64,000 nt of DNA from Mucilaginibacter lacusdianchii (GCF_009770985.1 NZ_WSRW01000005.1:1-64000); one strand, 5' to 3'. Positions 52,012 through 60,602 are shown, counted from the stretch's first letter. The notes: generated by a model from the letters alone, not told the origin. Translations and numbers: made by a program.

Positions 52012-52653
52012 ATGGAACACCCTATCAAGCCGGTACTGATCACCTCGGGCGTATTGCTCGGTACCTCTTTTCTGCTCATCACGGTCACCCATCAGGTCAT
52101 TTTAACACCGAACTTTTACGAAAAGAGCGGGCAGGCCCTGACCGCCGTCCCAGGACAGGATCTTTTGTTATACGCCCGTTTGGAAAAATGGTTTTACATC
52201 TACCATGCGCTCTACTTGATGTTCAAGGTCGGTGCCATCACGCTGCTGCTTTATACCGCGCTGTTTCTCCTCGGGCGGCAGGCATCTTTCCTTGCCCTAA
52301 CTTCGGTCGTGATGGCAGCGGAGATGGTGTTTGTGCTGGGGGCGGCTGCCAAGGTCGTTTACTTTCATTACTATTATCCCCAGGGCACGCTGCTCGACTG
52401 GCACCGCGTCTATATCCTGTCCGTCCTGTCAGCTTTTCCAGATGCCCCTGCGGACTGGTACTACGCCCTGCAGACCGCCAACGTATTCGAGCTCGCTTAC
52501 TGGGGTCTGCTGGTCATGGGCCTCCGCTGCATGATGCCGTTGCCTTTCGGGCAGGCGCTCCGGCTGGTGCTGCTTAGCTATGTGCCGGCCCTTGTCATTT
52601 GGATCTGTATTGTTTCTTTCTGCTCGCTGCTGCTGTTCCCGGAACTCGGCTGA
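52012..52653 (+). CDS. Multi-pass membrane protein in bacteriocin locus (213 aa)
   Basis: A 213-aa integral membrane protein with about five hydrophobic helices (near residues 8-26, 68-88, 95-118, 160-176 and 182-208). I do not recognise the family. It is encoded between the peptide/rhomboid genes and the C39 transporter, 34 bp before the latter on the same strand. Its position makes it a candidate immunity protein or transporter accessory. A hairpin touching its start codon may control expression. Confidence 0.65.
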   Translation: MEHPIKPVLITSGVLLGTSFLLITVTHQVILTPNFYEKSGQALTAVPGQDLLLYARLEKWFYIYHALYLMFKVGAITLLLYTALFLLGRQASFLALTSVVMAAEMVFVLGAAAKVVYFHYYYPQGTLLDWHRVYILSVLSAFPDAPADWYYALQTANVFELAYWGLLVMGLRCMMPLPFGQALRLVLLSYVPALVIWICIVSFCSLLLFPELG

Positions 52654-52687
52654 CCGTATTTGCCACTTTTCTAACTCTTGCGCTGAT

Positions 52688-54097
52688 ATGCTGAATTTGT
52701 GTCTGATCAAACGTTCCTTTATCCGGCAGTCTGCCGAAGATGACTGCGGCCGGGCCTGCCTGGCGATGATTCTGCTGTATGCCGGAAGGCCGTCCGCCGT
52801 CCGCGAACTCGACCGCGTGCCCGTTCCGCCTGGCGGCTTTTCGCTGCTGGAGCTCAAAGACCTGGCGCGCAGTCACGGTCTGGATGCCCGTGTGGTTGTC
52901 GTGGATCCTCCCGCGCTGCGAAAAATTTCCTCGCCTTGCATCCTGCATACTTTGACCCCGATGCAGGAGCACCATTTCGAGGTATGTTATGGCGGCCGCG
53001 ATAGCTGCGGGACCTTCCAGTACCTGGTGGCCGACCCGGCCTGCCAGGCAGGGTGGCAGCGCGAGGAAGAACTTCTCGGCCGCTGGCCGCTTCGTGCCGC
53101 CCTGTATTTTCCGGACATTAGCCCCGATCCGCAGGCTTTCGGCCGCCCGGGCTGGCGCGTTTTGTGGTCGTACCGGGCTTTTCCGCCGGGCTTGCTGCTC
53201 AGCGTACCCGTCCTTACCCTTCTGAGCGCGTTCGCTGGGGTTGCTGTTTCCTGGACGCTGCAGAAAGGCATGAGCGACAGCGCCATTCTACAGGGCCGCA
53301 TCATCGCCGCCCTGCTGATCTTGCTGCTTTTGATCAGTTTCTCCCGCATCCTGATGAGCTACCTCCGCCAGCGTATCCTGCTGCGTATCGAGACCGATCT
53401 GCAGACCCGGCTGATGCAGCTGCTGACGGAGCGGCTTTTTCCAGGGAAGGAGGCGGCTGGGGAGGTCATGTCCGCGGAAAGCGCAAGACCGATCTTGTTA
53501 GATATACAGCGGGTGAAATCCGCGCTGCTCACCTTGGTTTCAGTTGTTCTGCCCGACATCCTTTCCGCTGTATTCCTGATCGCGGTCGTAACCAGCTACG
53601 TGCCTGCCGCAGGTCTTGTCGAGCTGGCCTATATCGTTTTGACTGGGCTGATCCTGCTGGGTCGCCTGTTTCCTTTATCTTTTTCAATGACCAGGCTCCA
53701 GGCGCTGCACGCCTCGGCTGAAAATGTGTTGGTGAGGGACGTGAACCGCATAAAAGCTATCCGGATCGCAGGCCTCGAAGAGCAGCGCAAGGCGCTCCAT
53801 CAGCAGAACCAGCAGCTGCATACAGCGCTGCGACACCGGTTCCTGCTGGGCCTGTCTCACGAGCTGCTCGGGCTGGAAGCCCTTGGTGCCTGCAGCGTAA
53901 CGGCCGTCTGGGTGACCGGCCTGTACCAGCTCGCCCAAATGCAGATCAGCTACGCGATACTCATGACGATCGTTATCCTAAGCTATATCCTGACGACCCT
54001 GGTTGCCCGCATGCAAAGCGCCCTTCTGGTGGTCGCCGAGGGGACAGACGCCGCCCTGCAGCTGCAAAGAACGCTTCAGGATTCACTTCAGCCTTAG
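52688..54097 (+). CDS. C39 peptidase-ABC membrane domain protein without ATPase domain
   Basis: A 469-aa protein. The N-terminal C39 peptidase (residues 1 to about 140) has the catalytic set Cys 20 (DDCGRACLAMI), His 96 (EHHFEVCYGG) and Asp 116 (VADPA), so it should cut after double-glycine leaders. Residues about 165-455 form an ABC-exporter-type membrane domain with five or six helices. The protein stops at the linker (LQLQRTLQDSLQP) where the nucleotide-binding domain of a normal 700-aa bacteriocin exporter begins. No ATPase is encoded downstream. It may borrow an ATPase, act only as a membrane protease, or be truncated. ATG 52688 is chosen because the C39 domain starts there. Confidence 0.82.
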   Translation: MLNLCLIKRSFIRQSAEDDCGRACLAMILLYAGRPSAVRELDRVPVPPGGFSLLELKDLARSHGLDARVVVVDPPALRKISSPCILHTLTPMQEHHFEVCYGGRDSCGTFQYLVADPACQAGWQREEELLGRWPLRAALYFPDISPDPQAFGRPGWRVLWSYRAFPPGLLLSVPVLTLLSAFAGVAVSWTLQKGMSDSAILQGRIIAALLILLLLISFSRILMSYLRQRILLRIETDLQTRLMQLLTERLFPGKEAAGEVMSAESARPILLDIQRVKSALLTLVSVVLPDILSAVFLIAVVTSYVPAAGLVELAYIVLTGLILLGRLFPLSFSMTRLQALHASAENVLVRDVNRIKAIRIAGLEEQRKALHQQNQQLHTALRHRFLLGLSHELLGLEALGACSVTAVWVTGLYQLAQMQISYAILMTIVILSYILTTLVARMQSALLVVAEGTDAALQLQRTLQDSLQP

Positions 54098-54197
54098 CAG
54101 GATGACTTTTACTGCGCTGTCGGTCCTGCCGCTTAGGCAACAGACAAGGGCACTGCTGTGCCAAGTTCTCCGGTAAGTAACATCTAACAAACATCAT

Positions 54198-55034
54198 ATG
54201 GAAACACCACTGGAACAAAGTTTACGCCGCCTGGAGGATGAACTCGAAGCGCTGGACCGGCTGGCGCCACAGGAACGATATCCGCAGGCGCTCGCCCGCA
54301 TTGATGCGGAACTGCATCGGTTCCGCCAATGGATCGAGGAGCATCCCTTTCAAAGTCAAGACGAAGAAATTGCGTTCTTCAAGAACCTCCGGCCCCGCAT
54401 TCTGGCATTTCGTATCGAAGAAGCCATGCGTTATAATCTAATGATGAATCAGCCCATCGGAACCACCAAGGTCGTGAGCAGGTACTTGGAAGAAATCCTG
54501 GAAGGATTGCAGAGCTTCTTTCGTTTGCACAGCTTCTATTATCAGTACTATAAAAATGGTTTTCAGGAGCTGGACCATCTGTATTTTGTGCAAGCAGAAC
54601 CGGCCACCCGGCTGCCGGTTCCGGAAGTGACCGACCAGGCCGGCCCCTTGCTTCCCCCCATGAGCAGTCTTTTTGCCCGGTTCATGGCCTACGAACGGCT
54701 GCAGGTGCATATCACCCGCCGGCTGGGTGCCATGCAAGCAGGGCGGGAGTTGCCTGTAGAACAGACGGACGCTGACCGGCTCCGCTGGACCGGTGAAATA
54801 CTGGCCATCGTCGAGGTGATCTACGGGCTTTGGCTGACCGGACAGCTCAACCACGGTAATGCCAGCTTGAATCATATCGTCAGGTGGTTTGAGGTTCATC
54901 TGGAAGTTTCCATCGGCGTTCCGCAGCGCCAGTTCGCCAAGATTGAGCGCCGGAAGCGTTACAGTTCCACCAAATTCTTAGACCACATGAAAAATGCTAT
55001 CCAGCAGAAGCTGGACGAAGATCACGGGGCCTGA
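54198..55034 (+). CDS. rteC: RteC family regulator of ICE excision
   Basis: A 278-aa RteC-type protein. In CTnDOT, RteC activates the excision genes. Family features are the helical N-terminus, the central region around LRPRILAFRIEEAMRYN, and the C-terminal IERRKRYSSTKFLDHMKNAI that forms the DNA-binding end. No RteA/RteB two-component genes are in the window. It opens the mobilisation half of the element, 100 bp after the C39 gene. Two palindromes downstream of it are candidate binding sites. Confidence 0.85.
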   Translation: METPLEQSLRRLEDELEALDRLAPQERYPQALARIDAELHRFRQWIEEHPFQSQDEEIAFFKNLRPRILAFRIEEAMRYNLMMNQPIGTTKVVSRYLEEILEGLQSFFRLHSFYYQYYKNGFQELDHLYFVQAEPATRLPVPEVTDQAGPLLPPMSSLFARFMAYERLQVHITRRLGAMQAGRELPVEQTDADRLRWTGEILAIVEVIYGLWLTGQLNHGNASLNHIVRWFEVHLEVSIGVPQRQFAKIERRKRYSSTKFLDHMKNAIQQKLDEDHGA

Positions 55035-55123
55035 CGCGTCGCTGCTTTTACGGAAAACAGCAAATCTTGCAGCAGTTGACCCGCCTTCGCCGGGCTTCCT
55101 GAACGAAAGCGCTTCCAAAACCC

Positions 55124-55316
55124 TTTTGGGGTAGTACCCCAAAACTACCCCAAGAGGGTGACTTTTTGATCCGCAATCATTGCTCTCCCCTCCGGGCAGC
55201 TGCACCAAAACAGTTTTCTTGCGTTCAAGCCCGCTTTTCTTGCCAAGTTTTTGCCTCCTGCGGCCGGAATTGGCGCCTGAAATTAATTGAAATTTATTTT
55301 GGGGTACTACCCCAAA
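55124..55316. repeat. Two near-identical GGGGTAnTACCCC palindromes downstream of rteC
   Basis: TTTTGGGGTA-G-TACCCCAAAA at 55124-55144 has perfect 10-bp arms around one base. TTTTGGGGTA-C-TACCCCAAA at 55297-55316 repeats it with 9-bp arms. A further half-site CTACCCCAA follows the first copy at 55145-55153. The spacing of 173 bp and identical sequence suggest two operators for one dimeric regulator, possibly RteC, or recombination/excision sites. The rest of the 55035-55618 gap holds no supported gene. Confidence 0.65.
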
Positions 55317-55618
55317 GCTCCTCCAATAACCTTCGCCGATACCTGCAATTTTGATCCCGGTGACCGTGCCATATCCGTTGGCACTGCACACCAAGAACCT
55401 TGGATCCGCCGTGCGGGACCAGGCCGTTCTTTGACATCGGGGGATGAAGCATTATCCTGCTAGCACCAGGAAATTTCGCGAAGGTGAGCGTCAAGCCGCA
55501 ATATACCGAAAGCGCGAAGGCAGGCCTGCGGGCCCGTATTGTAGAATACGACGTGAGTAATCCCGAACTAACTGCCGGCTGAAGTGCATTGTACGGGATC
55601 GTTCCCCGCAGCCGGCGC

Positions 55619-55936
55619 ATGAAAACAATCAGTAAAAAACTACAAAAGCGGCTGAGCGCCGCCTCCGCGAAATTAGAAATTGTCGTGACAGCGCTTGAAG
55701 CCAGCACCGAGGGGCCGTACCTGTCCCGCGGGGAAGCCTATGAGCTGTATGGTAAGGAGCAGGTCAAAACCTGGCTACAGCAGCAGCTCGTCAAGATGGA
55801 ACATCCCGGCAAGCCCGGGCCTATCCGCATGCATAAGCTGTGGCTGGATTCACTGCCGGTTCTGGCAGAGATGGAATCCTGTCTCCAGGCAATCCTTGCA
55901 GAGCTGGAACCGAAGCCTAAGAAAGTGAAACTTTAA
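55619..55936 (+). CDS. Uncharacterised basic protein (105 aa) near mobilisation genes
   Basis: A 105-aa basic protein with helical character (KTISKKLQKRLSAASAKLE). A segment GPYLSRGEAYELYGKEQVKTW looks like the helix-turn-helix seen in excisionase-like or MerR-type small proteins; that is a weak resemblance. ATG 55619 is chosen because the upstream frame extends into the gap with few codons. It precedes the primase gene by 11 bp and is likely co-transcribed. Confidence 0.6.
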   Translation: MKTISKKLQKRLSAASAKLEIVVTALEASTEGPYLSRGEAYELYGKEQVKTWLQQQLVKMEHPGKPGPIRMHKLWLDSLPVLAEMESCLQAILAELEPKPKKVKL

Positions 55937-55947
55937 TCATCCGTTAT

Positions 55948-56889
55948 ATGAGCCTATTAAACATTGTGAAGGAATTGAAGGAAACCGCCTCGCTGGTTGG
56001 TTTACTTGACCGCCTGGGCTATCAGCCTGTACCTAAGCACGGCCGCGAAGCGATGTATGTCAGCATGCTGCGAGATAACGATCGCAGCCCTTCGCTCAGC
56101 GTCAACGAGGTGCTGGGCGTCTGGTATGATCACGGCAGCGGCAAAGGTGGCAATATCATCGATTTCGGCCTGGCCTACTGGCCTCAGCTTACTTTCGGGG
56201 AGGTGGTGGCCAAGCTGCAGGAAACACTCTCCGGCGAGCGAAGCATCCCCCGCGAAAAGCGTCCCCGATTAGCCGTTAAGATCCCAACTTACAAAGTAAA
56301 TGAGATCAAACCGCTGGGTACCCATCCGGCTATCACCGATTACCTCACGCGCCGCGGCATCTATCCGGCTGCCCGGCATTATCTTCAGGAAGTCTATTAT
56401 CAAATCGATGATGGAAAAGGGGGGCGCCGGAAGTACTTTGCCGCCGGGTGGCAGAACGAGCTGCAGTCCTGGGAAGTGCGGAACCGGTTTTTCAAAGGCT
56501 GCATGGGGCTCAAGGGGATATCCTTTCTGCCGGGGGATAGCCGCCGCCTGTCGGTTTTTGAGGGCTTCATGGATTTTTTGAGCTGGAAGACTGAACAGCC
56601 CGGTGATGATCACAGCGTTATCGTGCTGAACTCGACTACCCTGCTGCAAGAGGCGATTCGTAAAGCCATCAGCTTTCCTTCTATTGACATCTATTTTGAT
56701 TTGGACAAGACAGGAACGCAGGCTACCCGGGAATTTTTAACCCGCTTACCTTATGCCACTGACCGATCGGCGGCGTACAAGGGCTACAACGATTATAATG
56801 CCAAGCTCGAAGCCGGCGCCGCAATGGGAGAAGCGAAAGCGGCTGCATCCGGTATCTTTGACCGGGTGCGGGTCCCGTTCAGCAGGTGA
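55948..56889 (+). CDS. Toprim/CHC2-like primase of the ICE
   Basis: A 313-aa primase-like protein. The N-terminal region (about residues 30-80, LRDNDRSPSLSV then WYDHGSGKGGNIIDF) matches the CHC2 zinc-finger primase domain, although the metal-binding cysteines are not evident. The Toprim domain (about 195-275) has VFEGFMDFLSW for the catalytic Glu and YFDLDKTG for the Asp-x-Asp pair. It would prime synthesis of the complementary strand after transfer. It is usual between rteC and mob genes in Bacteroidota ICEs. Confidence 0.85.
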   Translation: MSLLNIVKELKETASLVGLLDRLGYQPVPKHGREAMYVSMLRDNDRSPSLSVNEVLGVWYDHGSGKGGNIIDFGLAYWPQLTFGEVVAKLQETLSGERSIPREKRPRLAVKIPTYKVNEIKPLGTHPAITDYLTRRGIYPAARHYLQEVYYQIDDGKGGRRKYFAAGWQNELQSWEVRNRFFKGCMGLKGISFLPGDSRRLSVFEGFMDFLSWKTEQPGDDHSVIVLNSTTLLQEAIRKAISFPSIDIYFDLDKTGTQATREFLTRLPYATDRSAAYKGYNDYNAKLEAGAAMGEAKAAASGIFDRVRVPFSR

Positions 56890-57028
56890 GCATCGCGAAA
56901 AACTTTCCGTCGGGAGGTGATGCATAAGGCGTATCGCCTTGTGTTTTTGGGACGGCAAGATGTCTTTTTGTTACACCAAAAGTATCTTGCCCGCCGGGGG
57001 AAACAAAAAACTCGCGACTCGTTTTTTT

Positions 57029-57451
57029 ATGGGAGAATCTAAGAAGCGGACCGGGCGCCGCCCGCTCACGGAAGGTAAAAAGTCCAGATTCGTCAACGTG
57101 CGGTTCACAGAGAAGGAAATGGAGCTGTTGGAACGGATGGAAAAGGAACTGGGACTTTCCCGTACGGAATTCATTCGCCAGCGGGCGCTATCAAATGTGG
57201 AGATTATCCTGATCAACTCAAAAGAACTAATCGCCGCGCTGGACCAGCTCGGTCGGGAAACGGGGTATATCGGGCACAATATCAATCAGCTTGCCCGGCA
57301 CGCCAATACGCTCCATCTTCAAAGCCGGCTGAGCGAGAACGTGATCCGTGACTTCAATCAGCTGTTTGAGCAGTACCTGGTGCAGCAGCAAAAACTAGAC
57401 ATCGTGATGAGAAAGCTGATGCGTTTACCTGCCAGCCGTAAGATGCATTGA
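57029..57451 (+). CDS. mobC: Relaxosome accessory protein MobC-like
   Basis: A 140-aa DNA-binding protein of the plasmid mobilisation MobC type. The N-terminus contains a ribbon-helix-helix pattern (VNVRFTEKEMELLERMEKEL, then LSRTEFIRQRAL). The C-terminal helical part includes GHNINQLARHAN, a hallmark of the family. It binds oriT DNA and loads the relaxase. ATG 57029 is chosen for the domain start; the preceding extension is not conserved-looking. It lies directly before the candidate oriT region and the relaxase gene. Confidence 0.88.
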   Translation: MGESKKRTGRRPLTEGKKSRFVNVRFTEKEMELLERMEKELGLSRTEFIRQRALSNVEIILINSKELIAALDQLGRETGYIGHNINQLARHANTLHLQSRLSENVIRDFNQLFEQYLVQQQKLDIVMRKLMRLPASRKMH

Positions 57452-57932
57452 TCTGCAGGTCCGGCGATATGCAGATACATGGTTATTGGTTTACCCGGAT
57501 CCATCGTTCACCAGATAGCCCGTTATTGGGATAAATCGCTATGGCGATCGCCAGTTAGCTCATTATACAGGTAGGCTGTTCCGCCGCTCCAATGTTCACC
57601 GGTTATCCCTTTATATCGATACCTAAATCACTTGGTACGCCGATCTTCCGATGGTGCGATATACTGCACTAACGCACTATTGCAATAAAGTCATTCAGGT
57701 ACACAGCACAACTGTTATTTCTTTACGTGGATCTTCCGATAGCTTGGTGATCGGCTCTGTTGCTGCCCGGCTGCGCCGCGGTCCAGCTCCGCCGGTATAC
57801 AGATATCCTGATATACCGTTGTCTGCGGTTTGCACGTCAACGCGCATCATTCCCGCTGTTACAACATTTGGGCGAAATTCCTCTATTTAAATATTAGTGG
57901 GCCACCCCAGGCTCTATATGCCTTATAGCTTT
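57452..57932. other. Candidate oriT region between mobC and relaxase genes
   Basis: A 481-bp stretch without a supported gene but rich in repeats. GGCGATCGCC (57543-57552) is a perfect palindrome. GATCTTCCGAT occurs twice as a direct repeat (57642-57652 and 57730-57740). The stem CGGTATACAG (57793-57802) pairs with CTGATATACCG (57808-57818) with one bulged A and a 5-nt loop. Position between the accessory protein and the relaxase, and such repeats, are what an origin of transfer shows. No nick site can be assigned by eye. Confidence 0.5.
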
Positions 57933-58919
57933 ATGATCGTCAAAATTTTGCCTAAGTCCTCGGCCGGGTTTGCCGGAGTGACCTATAACACGGATAAGAT
58001 CGACCGTAACCAAGGCGAGCTGATGCAGGCGGCTAATTTTGGTGCGCTTGAGGGATTAGGTCGGCTGCGGCCGCAGGATTACATCAACTACCTGCAGCTG
58101 ATTTCCTCACAGAACAAACGCGTCACCCAGCCGCAATTCCATGTAGTATTTTCCTCAAAAGGAGACTTGTACACCAAAGAGGAGCTGGCCGGTACGGCGG
58201 TTAAATGGCTCGGCGAAATGGGTTACGGTGAGCAGCCTTACCTCATTATCTTTCATCAGGATACGGCGCATAATCATGCGCATGCCGTCACCTCCAGGGT
58301 GGACAAAGGGGGTAAGAAGATCAATAGCGCCTTTGAGAAGGTCCGGGCGCAGCAGATGCTGGCCCGGGTGCTGGGCTTTGAATTTGCGCAAAGCTACCAG
58401 ATCAGCACCAAAGCGCAATTCTATTTATTACTCGAGCGAGCCGGATATGCCGGGAAAGACTTTGATGAGCAGAAATTGCAGGCTTTGGTGAACAAACACC
58501 TGCCCGACAAGGCGCGGGCAGCGCAGATCCGCAGCTGGTTTGAAGCGTACCGGCAGCAACCGGATTTCGCGAATTTGATGCGGCAGCATTTTCAGCTGGA
58601 TATCATTTTTCATTCAGCAGAGGGCAGGCAGCCGTACGGCTATACGGTCATTGATCATCAAACGCGTCAGGTGTTTAAAGGCAGCGAAATCCTGAATTTA
58701 AAACATCTGCTGTCCGCCGGTCTGACCGTAAGGCAATCGCTTGTTGGGGAAAGCCTGGTACCCTTGGTCTGGAATGCAACAGCACCAGCTGCGACAGCGC
58801 CTGAAACGCCCGCACCGGTTTATGTTCGTCCGGTTTCCATTGCTGCCGACATTGATGATGAGGCGATCCTGGGCCGCAACCGGCGCCGTAAACGAAAAGC
58901 CAGAACCAATACCCGCTAA
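57933..58919 (+). CDS. Mobilisation relaxase (HUH type)
   Basis: A 328-aa relaxase that nicks oriT and pilots the strand. The three-His motif is clear: FHQDTAHNHAHAV at about residues 108-120. Near the start, GVTYNTDKI carries a Tyr that could be catalytic. The C-terminal 100 residues are basic and less ordered (NRRRKRKARTNTR). ATG 57933 is chosen because it begins the conserved VKILPKSSAGFAG pattern; ATG 57918 and GTG 57897 are less likely. ParA follows 12 bp later. Confidence 0.88.
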   Translation: MIVKILPKSSAGFAGVTYNTDKIDRNQGELMQAANFGALEGLGRLRPQDYINYLQLISSQNKRVTQPQFHVVFSSKGDLYTKEELAGTAVKWLGEMGYGEQPYLIIFHQDTAHNHAHAVTSRVDKGGKKINSAFEKVRAQQMLARVLGFEFAQSYQISTKAQFYLLLERAGYAGKDFDEQKLQALVNKHLPDKARAAQIRSWFEAYRQQPDFANLMRQHFQLDIIFHSAEGRQPYGYTVIDHQTRQVFKGSEILNLKHLLSAGLTVRQSLVGESLVPLVWNATAPAATAPETPAPVYVRPVSIAADIDDEAILGRNRRRKRKARTNTR

Positions 58920-58931
58920 TACAAATTAATT

Positions 58932-59555
58932 ATGAACTATTTATTCGGAAACCAAAAGGGCGGCGTCGGAAAGAGCACCCTCACCGTACTATCTGCCAAT
59001 TTCCTGACGCTGGCCAGGGACCGGGAGGCCACGATCATTGATATGGATTACCAGCAGTCCATTGCCCAGAAATTTGACAAGGCCAAGGTGCTGGAAAACG
59101 CAGAGCCTTATGAGGTGCTGCCATCTACGCTGGAAACGTATCCCGTCCTGCACAATGTACTGAGCAAAAACAAAGGCCATGCGGTACTCATCGACCTGCC
59201 CGGCAAGCTTGACGATGACGGCCTGATCCCGGTTTTTCAGTCTGCGGATATCATGATCTGTCCGTTCTCCTACGACGAGTTTACGTATGAATCTACGGTA
59301 CTTTTCACCGTGGTCTTCAAGCGGATTAACCCGAAAGCGAAGATATTCTTTATTCCCAACCGGATAAAGGCTAATGTGAAATTCGAGATCATGCAGGATG
59401 TGAATGAGCAACTGGCCAAGTTTGGGCCCATTACACCGGTCATACCTGACCGCATCGACTTCCAGCGCATCAGCACCTTTCATACGCCCTTGTCCCTGTT
59501 GCCACTGGTAACACCTGTATTCGACCCCATCTTTCAAAGCTTATGGAAAACCTGA
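58932..59555 (+). CDS. ParA family ATPase (TraA-like)
   Basis: A 207-aa ParA/MinD-type ATPase. The deviant Walker A is NQKGGVGKST (residues 7-16), the Walker A' block is ATIIDMDYQQS, and Walker B lies in VLIDLPGKL. In CTnDOT-like elements a ParA gene (traA) starts the transfer operon and may help position the transfer machinery or partition the circular form. It overlaps the next gene by 13 bp. No ParB gene is adjacent. Confidence 0.88.
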   Translation: MNYLFGNQKGGVGKSTLTVLSANFLTLARDREATIIDMDYQQSIAQKFDKAKVLENAEPYEVLPSTLETYPVLHNVLSKNKGHAVLIDLPGKLDDDGLIPVFQSADIMICPFSYDEFTYESTVLFTVVFKRINPKAKIFFIPNRIKANVKFEIMQDVNEQLAKFGPITPVIPDRIDFQRISTFHTPLSLLPLVTPVFDPIFQSLWKT

Positions 59556-59890
59556 AAAGCCTGGCCGATCAGCTGCGGGAGGAGCTGACTAAACCTGGAG
59601 CGTCCAAACCGAAGGCGGAGGCTGCAAAAGAAAAATCCCGCGTTTCTAAAAAAGCAGCAGCTGGCCCTGCAGAAATCGTTCAGGCCGTTCAGTCTTTTGA
59701 CAACAGCAACTACAAAGCGATGGTACATGTGCGCTTCGATACGAAAACTGTCGACCTGATGAATCGCTTCAAGCTGGCTGCCGGCGTTGACGTGACCAAG
59801 CTGGTCGCCTTTGCTGTCCATCACCTCTTTGACACGCATCCTGAACTGAAACAAACCATTAAACATTACCTTCAAAACTTAGAATTATGA
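59543..59890 (+). CDS. TraB-like accessory protein (115 aa)
   Basis: A 115-aa protein with a basic, Ala/Lys-rich N-terminus (about residues 15-50). The C-terminal domain has VHVRFDTKTVDLMNRFK followed by LVAFAVHHLF, which resembles ribbon-helix-helix proteins that partner ParA ATPases. It overlaps ParA by 13 bp and the next gene by 4 bp, so all three are translated together. It corresponds in position to the small gene after traA in CTnDOT-type operons. Confidence 0.7.
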   Translation: MENLKSLADQLREELTKPGASKPKAEAAKEKSRVSKKAAAGPAEIVQAVQSFDNSNYKAMVHVRFDTKTVDLMNRFKLAAGVDVTKLVAFAVHHLFDTHPELKQTIKHYLQNLEL

Positions 59891-60177
59891 CTTGGTTTCA
59901 ATTTATCATCTGGCTCGCTGCAATCTACATCCTGTATTATGGCGGGCTGATCATCTGGGAACTGCTGCAAGCCAAAAGGCGGCCTTTCGGAGATGATCCT
60001 CATGAACTCACCTTCGTAGAGGAGTTTGTTCCGCTGCCAGCCGAATCCCAAGACCATGGGCCGGCTGCATCAGCTGATGTGTCTTCCGTGGTTTCCTCCG
60101 GCGGTGTGAAACTGAAAGACATTTTCAGACTGGCTCAGGAAGAGGCCATTGAGTACATCCGCCCGGTAAGTTTCTGA
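59887..60177 (+). CDS. Small membrane protein of the tra operon (96 aa)
   Basis: A 96-aa protein with one N-terminal membrane helix (residues 3-24, WFQFIIWLAAIYILYYGGLI), then a soluble acidic tail ending in KDIFRLAQEEAIEYIRPVSF. No named family is certain. It overlaps the previous gene by 4 bp and ends 1 bp before the first DUF4134 gene, so it belongs to the transfer operon. Confidence 0.7.
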   Translation: MTWFQFIIWLAAIYILYYGGLIIWELLQAKRRPFGDDPHELTFVEEFVPLPAESQDHGPAASADVSSVVSSGGVKLKDIFRLAQEEAIEYIRPVSF

Positions 60178-60178
60178 C

Positions 60179-60472
60179 ATGAAGCGATACCTCACCCTTA
60201 CTGCTATCTGCCTGCTGAGTCTGCAACTGCAGGCACAGCCCGGCATTGCCGAAATGCAGCAGGCCCGACAGCAGTTGGCCTCATCGTTTTTCTCGGCTTT
60301 TGATCTCGCCCTGGTCTTGGCCACCCTGCTGGGGAGCTTCGGCGCAGTCAGGATCTATCACAACTGGCAGATGGGCAAGCCCCGCATGGATGCGGAGGTC
60401 GCAGCCTGGCTTTTTGCCGCCATCTTTGTCGTCCTCTCCGGGACGTTCCTGCAGGCTCTGTTCGGAATCTGA
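60179..60472 (+). CDS. DUF4134-like conjugative transfer protein (first copy)
   Basis: A 97-aa secreted or membrane protein. A signal peptide covers residues 1 to about 20 (LLSLQLQAQ), and two hydrophobic helices follow (FDLALVLATLLGSFGAVRIY; AAWLFAAIFVVLSGTFLQAL). The pattern GSFGAVRIYHNW and the ending ALFGI match the DUF4134 (TraE-like) family, thought to be part of the pilus or channel. A second, more typical copy lies 167 bp downstream, so this is a divergent duplicate. Confidence 0.7.
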   Translation: MKRYLTLTAICLLSLQLQAQPGIAEMQQARQQLASSFFSAFDLALVLATLLGSFGAVRIYHNWQMGKPRMDAEVAAWLFAAIFVVLSGTFLQALFGI

Positions 60473-60583
60473 TCGCCTGTTTACCTTTTAAAGGATTCCC
60501 GCTCTTACTTCAACAAAACCTCACATTCCATTTTGGGTGCTCTGACAAGCGTTTCGTGACCTGAACGCCGTTCTATCATACCC

Positions 60584-60602
60584 GGCTGCCGCTCCGGCAG
60601 CC
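60584..60602 (+). other. GC-rich stem-loop between the two DUF4134 genes
   Basis: GGCTGCCG (60584-60591) pairs with CGGCAGCC (60595-60602) over the loop CTC. It lies in the only sizeable gap of the tra operon (60473-60639) and lacks a T-run. It may partly stop transcription or protect the 3' end of the upstream mRNA, giving different levels of the two parts. Confidence 0.55.

Noticed and set aside
51954..52577. 207-codon plus-strand frame overlapping the 213-aa membrane protein
   Set aside because: Arg/Pro-rich composition without domains; it is a shadow of the membrane protein frame, which has clear helices.
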